Assembly (NCBI RefSeq): GCF_001427105.1
Contig: NZ_LMGI01000002.1
Span: 1,984,867-2,048,866 of the forward strand
Length of the DNA: 64,000 bases
From: Sphingopyxis sp. Root154
GTDB lineage: Bacteria; Pseudomonadota; Alphaproteobacteria; Sphingomonadales; Sphingomonadaceae
Direction: 5' to 3'
The position numbers and the translations under genes were made by a program. The notes under the pieces were generated by a model. The model had not been told where the DNA came from. It saw only the letters and a program-made list of their open reading frames with translations, and ran no database searches. Positions 43,011-51,659 of this stretch are shown here, piece after piece; position 1 is the first letter of the stretch; every line of letters begins with the position of its first letter.

Positions 43011-43838
43011 ATGTCATTCTTTACGTCGCTTTCGGGCCTCAAGGCTTCGCAGACCGATATGTCGGTCATCTCGAACAATATCGCCAACGCTGGCTCGGTC
43101 GGCTTCAAGCGCAGCAAGGCGCAATTCGGCGATATCTTCGCCTCGTCGCCGACGCAGTCGACGAAAACGATCGCGGGTCAGGGCACGCGCCTCAACGGCA
43201 TCACCCAGCAGTTCACGCAGGGCTCGTACGAAGCGAGCGAGAAGACGCTTGACATGGCGATCGTGGGCGAGGGCATGTTCATCGTGAAGGGCAATCCGCC
43301 GACTGAAGCGATCACCTATACGCGCAATGGCTCGTTCGAACCCACGCCCGACGGCTATGTCATCGACACGACGGGTGCGAAACTCCAACTCCTGCCCGTC
43401 GACGCCAACGGCAATGTCACCAACAACACGCTCGCCGGCGCCTTCGATCTCCAGTTGCCCGCAGGGGCGCCGACCGACCCGACGTCGAAGCTGGTCAACG
43501 TCACGATCGGGCTCGACGGCCTCGTCACCGCGACCTTCGCGAACGGCGAAGACCAGAAGCTCGGCAAGGTCGCGATGGCGACCTTCCCGACGATGTCGGG
43601 CCTGCGCCCGACGGGCGACGCACACTGGCAGTCGACGGGCGAAAGCGGTCCGCCGACGATCGACGGCCCGACCAACGGGGCGATGGGAGCGGTCCGCTCG
43701 GGCGCGCTCGAGCGCTCGAACGTCGATATCACCGAGGAACTGGTGATGTTGATGTCGGCGCAGCGCAACTTCCAGGCGAATGCCAAGGCGATCGAGGGCG
43801 CGTCGCAGCTGACCCAGACGATCATCGGCATGCGCTGA
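43011..43838 (+). CDS. flgE: Flagellar hook protein FlgE (short form)
   Basis: 275-residue hook protein. N-terminal LSGLKASQTDMSVISNNIAN and GFKRSKAQFGDIF, and C-terminal LERSNVDITEELVMLMSAQR, are conserved hook termini. Usual FlgE is 400 or more residues; the central D2 part is missing. The position right after flgD and the extended N-terminal sequence (TQSTKTIAGQGTRLNGITQQ) favour FlgE over FlgF/G. AGGAAGGA precedes the ATG. Confidence 0.85.
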   Translation: MSFFTSLSGLKASQTDMSVISNNIANAGSVGFKRSKAQFGDIFASSPTQSTKTIAGQGTRLNGITQQFTQGSYEASEKTLDMAIVGEGMFIVKGNPPTEAITYTRNGSFEPTPDGYVIDTTGAKLQLLPVDANGNVTNNTLAGAFDLQLPAGAPTDPTSKLVNVTIGLDGLVTATFANGEDQKLGKVAMATFPTMSGLRPTGDAHWQSTGESGPPTIDGPTNGAMGAVRSGALERSNVDITEELVMLMSAQRNFQANAKAIEGASQLTQTIIGMR

Positions 43839-43873
43839 CGCGCCGCTGACCGCCGCCTGCCGGGAGACTATCG

Positions 43874-44617
43874 ATGGACCGCCTTATCTACACCAGCCTT
43901 GCCGCGATGCGGGGCAGCATGTCCCGGCAGACGGCGATCGCCAACAATCTGGCGAACGCCCAGACGCCGGGCTTCCGCGCCGACATGGCGAGCGCGCAGT
44001 CGCTGTGGCTCGACGGCGACGGGCTCGATGCGCGCGCCATGTCGTCCGAGGAAGTGCTCGGCGCCGACATGAAGGCGGGCACCGTCACCCAGACGGGGCG
44101 CGACCTTGACATCGCGATGCAGGGCGATGCGCTGCTCGTGGTGCAGGCGAAGAATGGCGAAGAAGCCTATACGCGCCGCGGCGATCTTCAGATTTCGCCA
44201 AGCGGGCTGCTCACCACCGGTGACGGCAATCCCGTACAGGGCGGCCAGGGTCCGGTGACGATTCCGCCCGCCGACGCGATCACGATCGACCAGGAAGGCC
44301 GTGTGTGGATCGTGCCGCAGGGCGGCGATCCCGAAAATCCGCAGGAGGTCGACCGGCTTCGGCTTGCGACCCCGACGGGATCGGACATCGCCAAGGGGCT
44401 CGACGGCCTGTTCCGCGTGAAGGGCGGGGGCATCCTGCCCGACGATCCCGAAGCGCGGCTTCTGACCCGCTCGATCGAAGGATCGAACGTCACCGCAACC
44501 GCTGCGCTCGTCGAGATGATCGAGGCGAGCCGCAGCTGGGACACCCAATTGAAGATGATCGGCGACGTGCGCGACATGGACAGCGCGACCGCCAATCTGA
44601 TGCAGCTTCCCCGTTAA
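43874..44617 (+). CDS. flgF: Flagellar rod protein FlgF
   Basis: 247-residue proximal rod protein. N-terminal MDRLIYTSLAAMRGSMSRQT and NNLANAQTPGFRADM, the MIEASRSWDTQLKMIGDVRD helix at the end, and the DLDIAMQGDALLVVQ segment identify FlgF. It lies between flgE and flgG. Confidence 0.92.
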   Translation: MDRLIYTSLAAMRGSMSRQTAIANNLANAQTPGFRADMASAQSLWLDGDGLDARAMSSEEVLGADMKAGTVTQTGRDLDIAMQGDALLVVQAKNGEEAYTRRGDLQISPSGLLTTGDGNPVQGGQGPVTIPPADAITIDQEGRVWIVPQGGDPENPQEVDRLRLATPTGSDIAKGLDGLFRVKGGGILPDDPEARLLTRSIEGSNVTATAALVEMIEASRSWDTQLKMIGDVRDMDSATANLMQLPR

Positions 44618-44629
44618 GGAGATTATGAA

Positions 44630-45415
44630 ATGAGTATCGGTGCCTTGCACGTCGCGCGGACCGGTCTGGATGCCCAGGGCTTCCGGATGCAGGTGATCGC
44701 CAACAACCTCGCCAACGTGAACACCACGGGCTTCAAGCGCGACCGCGCGAGCTTCGAGACGCTGAGCTATCAGTTGATGACCGCGCCCGGCGCGCCGTCG
44801 ACAGCGGAAAACCGCTATGCGACGGGCCTCAACCTGGGCACCGGCGTCGCGCTCAACGGCACCGCCCGCATGGACACGCAGGGTACGTTCCAGACGACGG
44901 GCAACGGCCTCGACGTCGCGATCGACGGCGCCGGCTATTTCCAGATCGAAATGCCCGACGGGCGCACCGGCTATACTCGCGCGGGCAATTTCGGTCGCTC
45001 GCCCGACGGGACGATCGTGACCTCGGACGGCAAGCCGATGACCCCCGCGATCCAGATTCCCGAAGACGCCAGCAATGTGACGATCGGGCAGGACGGCACC
45101 GTTTCGGCGACCGGCGCCGACGGCACCGCGCTCGAACTCGGGCGCATCGAGATTGCGCGCTTTGCCAATCCGGCGGGGCTGCAGGCAATCGGCGGCAATA
45201 TGCTCGTCGAAACGCAGGCGTCGGGCGCGCCGCTGGTCGGCGGAGCGGGCGAGGAAGGCCGCGGTACGCTGCGCGGCGGGATGCTCGAAGGGTCCAACGT
45301 CAATGTCGTCGAGGAACTCGTCGACATGATCGAGACGCAGCGCGCCTATGAGGTCAATTCGAAGATGATCTCGGCCACCGACGAGATGATGAAAAATGCC
45401 TCGCAGACTCTCTAA
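44630..45415 (+). CDS. flgG: Flagellar distal rod protein FlgG
   Basis: 261 residues, the usual length. N-terminal LHVARTGLDAQGFRMQVIAN and NLANVNTTGFKRDRASFE, and C-terminal ELVDMIETQRAYEVNSKMI, are standard FlgG. It is 12 bp after flgF, and its end overlaps flgH by 20 bases. Confidence 0.95.
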   Translation: MSIGALHVARTGLDAQGFRMQVIANNLANVNTTGFKRDRASFETLSYQLMTAPGAPSTAENRYATGLNLGTGVALNGTARMDTQGTFQTTGNGLDVAIDGAGYFQIEMPDGRTGYTRAGNFGRSPDGTIVTSDGKPMTPAIQIPEDASNVTIGQDGTVSATGADGTALELGRIEIARFANPAGLQAIGGNMLVETQASGAPLVGGAGEEGRGTLRGGMLEGSNVNVVEELVDMIETQRAYEVNSKMISATDEMMKNASQTL

Positions 45416-46055
45416 GCTGGCGATGCTGACCCTTGCGCTGGCGCCCGTCACGGCGCAGGCGAAGGACAAGCTGCCGCCCGACGCCTTTTCGGTTTCGATT
45501 CCGCCGCCGCCGGCACCGCCGCCGGCGAACGGTTCGATCTTTCAGGGCAGCTATGTCGCGCTCACTTCGGGCGGCCGCGCAGGCGCCGTCGGTGACATCG
45601 TCACGATCCAGCTCGTCGAGCGCACCGCAGCGACGAAAAGCAATGCCGCGGGCACGCAGCGCGACGGCGATATCGGCCTGACACCGCCGACCACCGGCCC
45701 GCTGTCGCTGTTCAATCCCAGCGACATCGCGATGGGGGGTAGCCAGGCGTTCAAGGGCAAGGGCGACGCGTCGCAGTCGAACGCGCTGTCGGGCGAAGTC
45801 AGCGTGACGATCGCCGCCGTCTATCCGAACGGGACGATGTTCGTGCGCGGCGAAAAGCTGCTTACGCTCAATCGCGGCGACGAACGTGTCCAGATCTCCG
45901 GAATCATCCGCGCGATCGATATCAGCCCCGATAACCGCATCCTGTCGACGCGCGTCGCCGATGCCAAAATCCGTTACGTCGGCAAGGGCGAGATCGCCCG
46001 CGCCAGCCAGCAAGGCTGGCTGCAGCGCTTCTTCTCGATCATCAGCCCGTTCTAA
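45396..46055 (+). CDS. flgH: Flagellar L-ring protein FlgH (no lipobox)
   Basis: 219-residue outer-membrane ring protein. It contains GSYVALTSGGRAGAVGDIVT, SGEVSVTIAAVYPNGTMFVR, GEKLLTLNRGDERVQISGII and the C-terminal QGWLQRFFSIISPF, all FlgH features. FlgH is normally a lipoprotein, but this signal peptide ends TAQAKDK and the protein has no cysteine. Start 45396 overlaps flgG; M10 is a possible later start. Confidence 0.9.
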   Translation: MPRRLSKLAMLTLALAPVTAQAKDKLPPDAFSVSIPPPPAPPPANGSIFQGSYVALTSGGRAGAVGDIVTIQLVERTAATKSNAAGTQRDGDIGLTPPTTGPLSLFNPSDIAMGGSQAFKGKGDASQSNALSGEVSVTIAAVYPNGTMFVRGEKLLTLNRGDERVQISGIIRAIDISPDNRILSTRVADAKIRYVGKGEIARASQQGWLQRFFSIISPF

Positions 46056-46069
46056 CAGAGGAATTCGAA

Positions 46070-47179
46070 GTGACCCAGCGTCCGACCCTGTTCACCCTTT
46101 TTGCGCTCCTGCTCGCCAGCTTCGCCTTTGCGGCGCCGGCGTACGCCGAGCGCATCAAGGACATGGGCCAGTTCCAGGGCCTGCGCGCCAACCAGCTCAC
46201 CGGCTACGGCATCGTCGTCGGCCTTGCGGGGACGGGCGACGACAGCCTCGACTATTCGACGCTGGGCATGAAGGGTGCGGTGTCGCGCTTCGGCCTGACG
46301 CTGCCGCCCGGGGTCAATCCGGCGCTGAAGAATGCCGCGGCGGTGATGATCACCGCCGAACTGCCGCCCTTCGCCAAGCCCGGTCAGCGTCTTGATGTCA
46401 CCGTGTCGGCGATCGGCAAGTCGAAAAGCCTGCGCGGCGGCACGCTCGTGCTCGCGCCGCTTTATGGCGCCGACGGACAAATTTATGCGATGGTGCAGGG
46501 CAATCTCGTCATCGGCGGGCTCGGCGTCGACGCCGCCGATGGATCGAAGCTGACGGTCAATGTGCCGTCAAGCGGACGGATCGCGAGTGGTGCGACGGTC
46601 GAGCGCGCGGTCGACACCGGCTTTACGACGTCAAGCTACCTGACCTTCAACCTCCACCAGTTCGATGCGACCAATGCCAAGCGGGTGACCGATGCGATCA
46701 ACGCCGCGCTTCCCGGCTCGGCGTCGATGATCGACGGCGCCAGCATCGCGATCCGCACCGGCGGCAACGGCGACGAGCGCATGCGGCTGATCTCGCAGAT
46801 CGAAAATCTGGGCGTCCAGCGCGCCGAGCCGCCCGCCAGGGTCATCGTCAACGCCCGTACCGGCACCGTCGTCATCAACGGCGCGGTCCGCGTCGGCACC
46901 GCCGCGGTGACGCAGGGCAAGCTCACCGTCTCGATCAAGGAATCGCCGATGGTCGTGCAGCCCGCGCCGTTCAGCCGCGGCCAGACCGCGGTCGAGGAGT
47001 CGAGCGAGATCAGCGTCGAGCAGGACTATCGTCCGGTGATGCTGGTCAAGCCGACGGCGTCGCTTTCCGAACTCGTCGATGCGATCAATCGCATGGGCGT
47101 CCCCCCGGGCGACCTCGTCGCCATCCTCGAGGCGCTGAGCCAGGCCGGCGCGCTCACTGCGGAACTGGTGATCATATGA
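46070..47179 (+). CDS. flgI: Flagellar P-ring protein FlgI
   Basis: 369-residue periplasmic ring protein. Signal peptide to AYAERIKD; then NQLTGYGIVVGLAGTGDDS, a conserved FlgI block, and PPGDLVAILEALSQAGALTA near the end. The start is GTG at 46070 after AGAGGAATTCGA. It overlaps flgJ by four bases. Confidence 0.95.
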   Translation: MTQRPTLFTLFALLLASFAFAAPAYAERIKDMGQFQGLRANQLTGYGIVVGLAGTGDDSLDYSTLGMKGAVSRFGLTLPPGVNPALKNAAAVMITAELPPFAKPGQRLDVTVSAIGKSKSLRGGTLVLAPLYGADGQIYAMVQGNLVIGGLGVDAADGSKLTVNVPSSGRIASGATVERAVDTGFTTSSYLTFNLHQFDATNAKRVTDAINAALPGSASMIDGASIAIRTGGNGDERMRLISQIENLGVQRAEPPARVIVNARTGTVVINGAVRVGTAAVTQGKLTVSIKESPMVVQPAPFSRGQTAVEESSEISVEQDYRPVMLVKPTASLSELVDAINRMGVPPGDLVAILEALSQAGALTAELVII

Positions 47180-47481
47180 CGAGCCCTATTTCTTCTGTCC
47201 GCGCCACTCCGACGCCCGCTGCGGCTGGCGGCGGCGATGGCGGCCTGCGCAAGGCGGCCGAGGCATTCGAAGCCGTGATCCTGCGCCAGCTGATGGCGTC
47301 GATGCGGCAGGCCAAGCTCGGCGACGATATATTGGGGTCGAGCGCGACCGACAATTTCCGCGAAATGGCCGACGCGCGCACCGCCGACAGCCTCGCCGCG
47401 ATGCGCCAGTTCGGCATCGCCGACATGGTCGAGCGGCAGTTCCGCGGTCAGCTCGCGGGCGCTAAAGGAGGCGTGCAATGA
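47176..47481 (+). CDS. flgJ: FlgJ rod-binding domain protein
   Basis: 101-residue protein with only the rod-binding part: LRKAAEAFEAVILRQLMASM, ADMVERQFRGQL. The C-terminal muramidase domain of enterobacterial FlgJ is absent, a common form in alphaproteobacteria. The separate SLT transglycosylase at 39.5 kb is the likely substitute. It overlaps flgK by four bases. Confidence 0.9.
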   Translation: MTSPISSVRATPTPAAAGGGDGGLRKAAEAFEAVILRQLMASMRQAKLGDDILGSSATDNFREMADARTADSLAAMRQFGIADMVERQFRGQLAGAKGGVQ

Positions 47482-48803
47482 GCGACCTGCTCGGCATCGG
47501 CTATAGCGGACTCAAAGCCTATTCGCGGGCGCTCTCGACGATCGGCGACAATATCGCCAACGCCCAGACCCCCGGATATGCGCGGCGCCGGCTCGAAATG
47601 ATGGAGGCCGTCGGCGGCGGCAATTCGATCTTCTACCGCGGCAATACCAACCCCGGCGGCGTCGATATTCGCGGCATCGACCGTTCGGTCGATGGGTGGC
47701 TGATCGAGGATTCGCGCATCACTTCGGGCGACGCCGAACGATCGGCGACGAAGCTCGGCTGGCTCGGCAAGACCGAGGATGCGCTGAGCGACGAGACCAA
47801 CGGCATCAAGACCGGGCTTACCAAGCTTTACACGACCGCCGACCAGCTGACCGCCGATCCGTCGAACCGGACGTTGCGCGCGCAGTTCCTGCAGTCGGTC
47901 GACGATATCGCGTCGGGCTTCCGTACCGCCGCGGGCCAGCTCGACAAGATGGGCGAAGGGATCGAGGGCGCTGCGGCGAGCACGGTCGACCAGTTCAACA
48001 GCAATCTGAATGCGCTCGAACAGATCAACATCGGCCTTCGCAAGGCGCGGCCGGGATCGACCAACGAGGCGAGCCTGCTCGACGAGCGTGACCGGCTGCT
48101 CGACAAATTGTCGTCGCAGGCCGGCGTCAGCCCGACCTTCGACAATAATGGCGCGGTGACGCTGCGTGCGGCCGGATCGGGCGACCTGCTCGTCGGTGGC
48201 GGTGTGGTGAACCCGATTTCGGTCACCGCGGCCCCCGACGGGCGCCTGTCGTACAGCGTCGGCGGTTCGCCGCTCGCGATCTCGACCGGCTCGCTCGCAG
48301 GTCTTGCAGAAGGCGCGAACCATGTCGCCGACCAGCGCGCGTCGCTCGACACAATGGCGACGCAGTTCGCGAGCCAGCTCAATGCCGCGCACCAGGCGGG
48401 CACCGACGCCAATGGCAATCCGGGGCAGCCTTTGTTCACCGGCACCAGCGCGGCAACGCTGACCGCCGCGCCCCTGACCCCCGATCAGGTGGCGGCGGCG
48501 AATGCTTCGGGGAGCAACGGCAATATGCTGGCGCTCGGTGCGATGCGCGGGGCGAACGATCCCGAAGCGCGCTGGTCGGGCCATCTCGCGACGCAGGCAC
48601 AGGCCGTGTCCTCGGCGCGGGCGCAGGACGCCGCCGCGGCGACGCGCGCCGATGCCTCGGCTGCGGCGCGCGATGGCGTCAGCCAAGTCGATCTCGACAC
48701 CGAAGCCGCCGAATTGCTGCGCTTCCAGCAGGCCTATTCGGCCGCCGCGCGCACGATCCAGGTCGCGCGCGAAACCATGCAAACATTGCTCAGCTCGCTC
48801 TAA
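47478..48803 (+). CDS. flgK: Hook-associated protein FlgK
   Basis: 441-residue hook-filament junction protein. N-terminal LLGIGYSGLKAYSRALSTIG and NIANAQTPGYARRRLEM, central NEASLLDERDRLLDKLSSQA, and C-terminal LLRFQQAYSAAARTIQVARE are standard FlgK. It is 15 bp before flgL. Confidence 0.94.
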   Translation: MSDLLGIGYSGLKAYSRALSTIGDNIANAQTPGYARRRLEMMEAVGGGNSIFYRGNTNPGGVDIRGIDRSVDGWLIEDSRITSGDAERSATKLGWLGKTEDALSDETNGIKTGLTKLYTTADQLTADPSNRTLRAQFLQSVDDIASGFRTAAGQLDKMGEGIEGAAASTVDQFNSNLNALEQINIGLRKARPGSTNEASLLDERDRLLDKLSSQAGVSPTFDNNGAVTLRAAGSGDLLVGGGVVNPISVTAAPDGRLSYSVGGSPLAISTGSLAGLAEGANHVADQRASLDTMATQFASQLNAAHQAGTDANGNPGQPLFTGTSAATLTAAPLTPDQVAAANASGSNGNMLALGAMRGANDPEARWSGHLATQAQAVSSARAQDAAAATRADASAAARDGVSQVDLDTEAAELLRFQQAYSAAARTIQVARETMQTLLSSL

Positions 48804-48818
48804 GGAAGGGTCAGGATC

Positions 48819-49649
48819 ATGATCAACGCCGTGGGCAACCGCATGACGCGTGAAATCGCGCGCCAACAGAAACTCGCCGACGCGCTCGAGCGCACGCAGA
48901 TCCAGATTTCGGGCGGCAAGAAATTGCTCCGGATGTCCGACGATCCCGTCGCGGCAAGACGGATCGCGACGATCGGCACGACGCAGGCGAGCATGACCGC
49001 CTGGTCGGCCAACGTGAATTCGGCCGAGGCGCTGGTGTCGCAGGCCGATGGCGTCATGAAGTCGGTGAGCAGCCTGATGACGCGCGCGCGCGAGCTGACG
49101 CTCGCGGCGTCGAGCGACACGACGAACCCGGCTGATCGGGCCACGATCGCCGCCGAGCTCGGCACGATCGCCGACGAACTCGATGCGCTGGTTGCAACGC
49201 GCGATTCGAACGGTGAGCCCGTGTTCGCGACCGGCACCGCGCGCGTGATGCGTTTCGATTCGGATCTCAGCTTCGCGCCCGTTCCGTCGGCGGCCGATGT
49301 TTTTGTCATCGGCGGCAATAGCCTGTCGACGGGCATTCGCGACGCGGCCGCCGCGGTTGCGGCGGGCGACAAGACGGCGATGGGCGCATCGATCACGACG
49401 CTTGCCGCCGCGATCAGCCATGTCGCCGACAAACATGCCGAGATCGGCTTGTCGGGCGGACGACTGGAACGCATTGGCGACGGGCTCGCATTGCGCGGGA
49501 TCACGCTCAAGGACGAGCGGTCGTCGGTCGAGGATACCGACCTCGACATCGCGATCGCTGAACTGAATGCCCAGGATCTGACGCTGCAGGCCGCGCAGGC
49601 GGCCTTTGCGAAGATCAACCGGCAGAGCTTGTTCGATATTTTGAACTGA
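48819..49649 (+). CDS. flgL: Flagellin-like hook-associated protein FlgL
   Basis: 276-residue junction protein of the flagellin family. N-terminal TREIARQQKLADALERTQIQ and LRMSDDPVAARRIATI, and a C-terminal flagellin-type helix (AELNAQDLTLQAAQAAFAKI, NRQSLFDIL). It is the last structural gene before the motAB promoter region. Confidence 0.92.
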   Translation: MINAVGNRMTREIARQQKLADALERTQIQISGGKKLLRMSDDPVAARRIATIGTTQASMTAWSANVNSAEALVSQADGVMKSVSSLMTRARELTLAASSDTTNPADRATIAAELGTIADELDALVATRDSNGEPVFATGTARVMRFDSDLSFAPVPSAADVFVIGGNSLSTGIRDAAAAVAAGDKTAMGASITTLAAAISHVADKHAEIGLSGGRLERIGDGLALRGITLKDERSSVEDTDLDIAIAELNAQDLTLQAAQAAFAKINRQSLFDILN

Positions 49650-49655
49650 CGCCCC

Positions 49656-49682
49656 TCAATTTTTCGGCGCCGCTGCCGTTAC
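49656..49682 (+). promoter_or_regulatory. Probable sigma-28 promoter of motAB
   Basis: TCAATTTT, 11 bp, GCCGTTAC: 12 of 16 positions match the FliA consensus TAAAGTTT-N11-GCCGATAA, with exact spacing. It starts just after the flgL stop. The same -10 core occurs before fliD. Confidence 0.5.
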
Positions 49683-49702
49683 TCATCAAGACGTCCCTGA
49701 AT

Positions 49703-49736
49703 TTCCGGGGGCCGGCTTTGACAGCCGGGTCCCGAA
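49703..49736 (+). other. Strong hairpin in the motA leader
   Basis: CCGGCT-ttgac-AGCCGG with outer arms TTC..GGG / CCC..GAA, ending 15 bp before motA. No T run follows, so it is more likely a leader structure near the ribosome site than a terminator. Confidence 0.6.
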
Positions 49737-49751
49737 TGGAGTTGCTCGCAC

Positions 49752-50615
49752 ATGTTTCCCGTTGTCGGCATTGTCGTACTGATCCTGCTGGTTTTCGGGG
49801 GCTTTGCGCTGACCGGGGGCAATCTGGGTCCCGTCATGCACGCGCTGCCACACGAGATGCTGATCATCGGCGGCGCCGCGATCGGCTCGCTGATCATCGG
49901 CAATTCGGGCGCCGACCTGAAGGCGCTCGGCGGCGGGCTCGCCAAGGTGTTCAAGGGCCCGAAGTACAAGAAGCAGGATTATCTCGACTGCATCCTGCTC
50001 GTCTCGACGCTGATGAAGATGATGCGCACCGAAGGACCGGTCGCCGTCGAGCCGCATATCGAGGATCCGAAAAATTCGACGATCTTCCAGCAATATCCCA
50101 AGCTTCTGAAGGACGACACGCTCGTTCACCTGATCTGCGACACGCTGCGCCTTGTCGTCGTATCGTCGGGCACGCTCGATCCGCACGCGGTCGAAGAGGT
50201 GATGGATAATGCGCTGAAGAGCCACCATCATCATTCGATGAAGCCCGCTGAAGGTCTGCAGAGCCTCGCCGACGCGCTGCCGGCGCTCGGCATCGTCGCC
50301 GCGGTTCTCGGCGTCGTGAAGACGATGGGCTCGATCGACAAGCCGCCGGCGATCCTCGGCGCGATGATCGGTTCGGCGCTCGTCGGCACCTTCCTCGGCG
50401 TGCTCCTCGCCTACGGCCTCGTCGGCCCGTTCGCGACGCGCGCCAAAGCGGTGATCGAAAGCGACGCCGCCATCTATCACACGGTCAAGCAGCTGATCAT
50501 CGCGTCGCTCCACGGCCACCCGCAGCCGCTGGTGATCGAGGCGGCGCGCTCGGGCGTCGACCACATCAACCAGCCGAGCTTTGCCGAAGTGTTCGACGGG
50601 ATGCGGGGCCGCTGA
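49752..50615 (+). CDS. motA: Flagellar motor stator protein MotA
   Basis: 287-residue stator subunit with four transmembrane helices (2-20, 35-52, about 178-196, 205-225). EMLIIGGAAIGSLIIGNSGA, the cytoplasmic loop with KSHHHHSMKPAEGLQSLADA, and LPALGIVAAVLGVVKTMGSI are typical of MotA. It overlaps motB by one base. Confidence 0.94.
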   Translation: MFPVVGIVVLILLVFGGFALTGGNLGPVMHALPHEMLIIGGAAIGSLIIGNSGADLKALGGGLAKVFKGPKYKKQDYLDCILLVSTLMKMMRTEGPVAVEPHIEDPKNSTIFQQYPKLLKDDTLVHLICDTLRLVVVSSGTLDPHAVEEVMDNALKSHHHHSMKPAEGLQSLADALPALGIVAAVLGVVKTMGSIDKPPAILGAMIGSALVGTFLGVLLAYGLVGPFATRAKAVIESDAAIYHTVKQLIIASLHGHPQPLVIEAARSGVDHINQPSFAEVFDGMRGR

Positions 50616-51463
50616 TGGCCGCGCGTCCCAACATGCCGCGGCCGATCATCGTCAAGAAGGTGATCCAGCAGGCGCACGGCGGCCATCACGGCGGCGCGTG
50701 GAAGGTCGCCTATGCCGACTTCGTCACCGCGATGATGGCCTTCTTCCTTTTGATGTGGCTTCTCGGTGCGACGAACGAGGCACAGCGCAAGGCGCTCGCC
50801 GACTATTTCGCGCCCACGATCGTCCAGACAAAGACCGAGACCGCCGGGTCGACGGGCCTGTTCGGCGGCGACTCGCTGGTCGCGGCGGACAAATACCCGC
50901 ACGGCGCGGCGCAGACGGGCACGCGCGCAATGACGATTCCGCGCGATGCCGCGGGCGGTCCGCGCGAAGCCTCGGGGCGCGAGCGCGCGAGCGACAAGCA
51001 GGAGTTCAGGAAGCTCGCCCAGACGCTGATGGATCAATTGCGGAGCAAGGGCGACCTCAAGCGTCTTGCGCCAAACCTGCGCTTTACCGAAACGCTGGAG
51101 GGGCTGCGCATCGACGTTATCGACGATGCGAATCTGTCGATGTTCGTGATCGGCACCAGCCAGCTGACCCCCGATGGCGCGCGGCTGTTTCGCGAGATCG
51201 CGAAACCCGTAGCGGCGGTATCGAACCAGGTGATGGTCCGCGGCCACACCGATTCCGCGCCGTGGTCGGCAAAGGCGGGTACGAACAACTGGCGCCTGTC
51301 GGTCGACCGGGCCGAGGTCACGCGCCACTATCTGGAGTTTCGTGGCATCGCTTCCGAGCGCTTTTCGCGAATCGAAGGGGTCGCCGATCGCGAGCCCTAT
51401 GTCCCCTCCGACCGATTCGATCCGCGCAACCGCCGCATCTCGATCACGCTCGGCTGGCGCTAG
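50615..51463 (+). CDS. motB: Flagellar motor stator protein MotB
   Basis: 282-residue stator subunit. The ion-carrying aspartate is D35 in YADFVTAMMAFFLLMWLL, inside the single N-terminal transmembrane helix; the C-terminal OmpA-like peptidoglycan-binding domain contains GHTDSAPW, LSVDRAEVTRHYLE and NRRISITLGW. The aspartate and context fit a proton-driven motor, but ion choice cannot be fixed. Confidence 0.94.
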   Translation: MAARPNMPRPIIVKKVIQQAHGGHHGGAWKVAYADFVTAMMAFFLLMWLLGATNEAQRKALADYFAPTIVQTKTETAGSTGLFGGDSLVAADKYPHGAAQTGTRAMTIPRDAAGGPREASGRERASDKQEFRKLAQTLMDQLRSKGDLKRLAPNLRFTETLEGLRIDVIDDANLSMFVIGTSQLTPDGARLFREIAKPVAAVSNQVMVRGHTDSAPWSAKAGTNNWRLSVDRAEVTRHYLEFRGIASERFSRIEGVADREPYVPSDRFDPRNRRISITLGWR

Positions 51464-51659
51464 ACGCAAGACAATTAGTGCCAGTTTGGCAGCATATCGG
51501 AGATAGTTAACGCAATTGCGCGTGAATTACTTCCAATATGGCAATATCTCTTTGTTTTGAATGAGTTAGCTAACGCCCGATAAGCTTTCGTTTACCAATT
51601 TCATCAATGTCTGAATCCATCGAAGGGGGCACCGAGCGGGCGGTGCGGTGGAGACTGAA
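51464..51659 (+). promoter_or_regulatory. Leader region of the sigma-54 activator with three palindromes
   Basis: 196 bp with TGCCA-gtt-TGGCA (51479-51491), CGCAATTGCG (51511-51520) and GTTAGCTAAC (51565-51574). The stretch is AT-richer than the surroundings. No RpoN promoter is seen. These may be sites of the activator itself or another regulator. Confidence 0.4.

Noticed and set aside
43011..43838. Reading the short hook gene as a second flgF or flgG
   Set aside because: True flgF and flgG follow it, and its position after flgD with hook-type termini supports FlgE.
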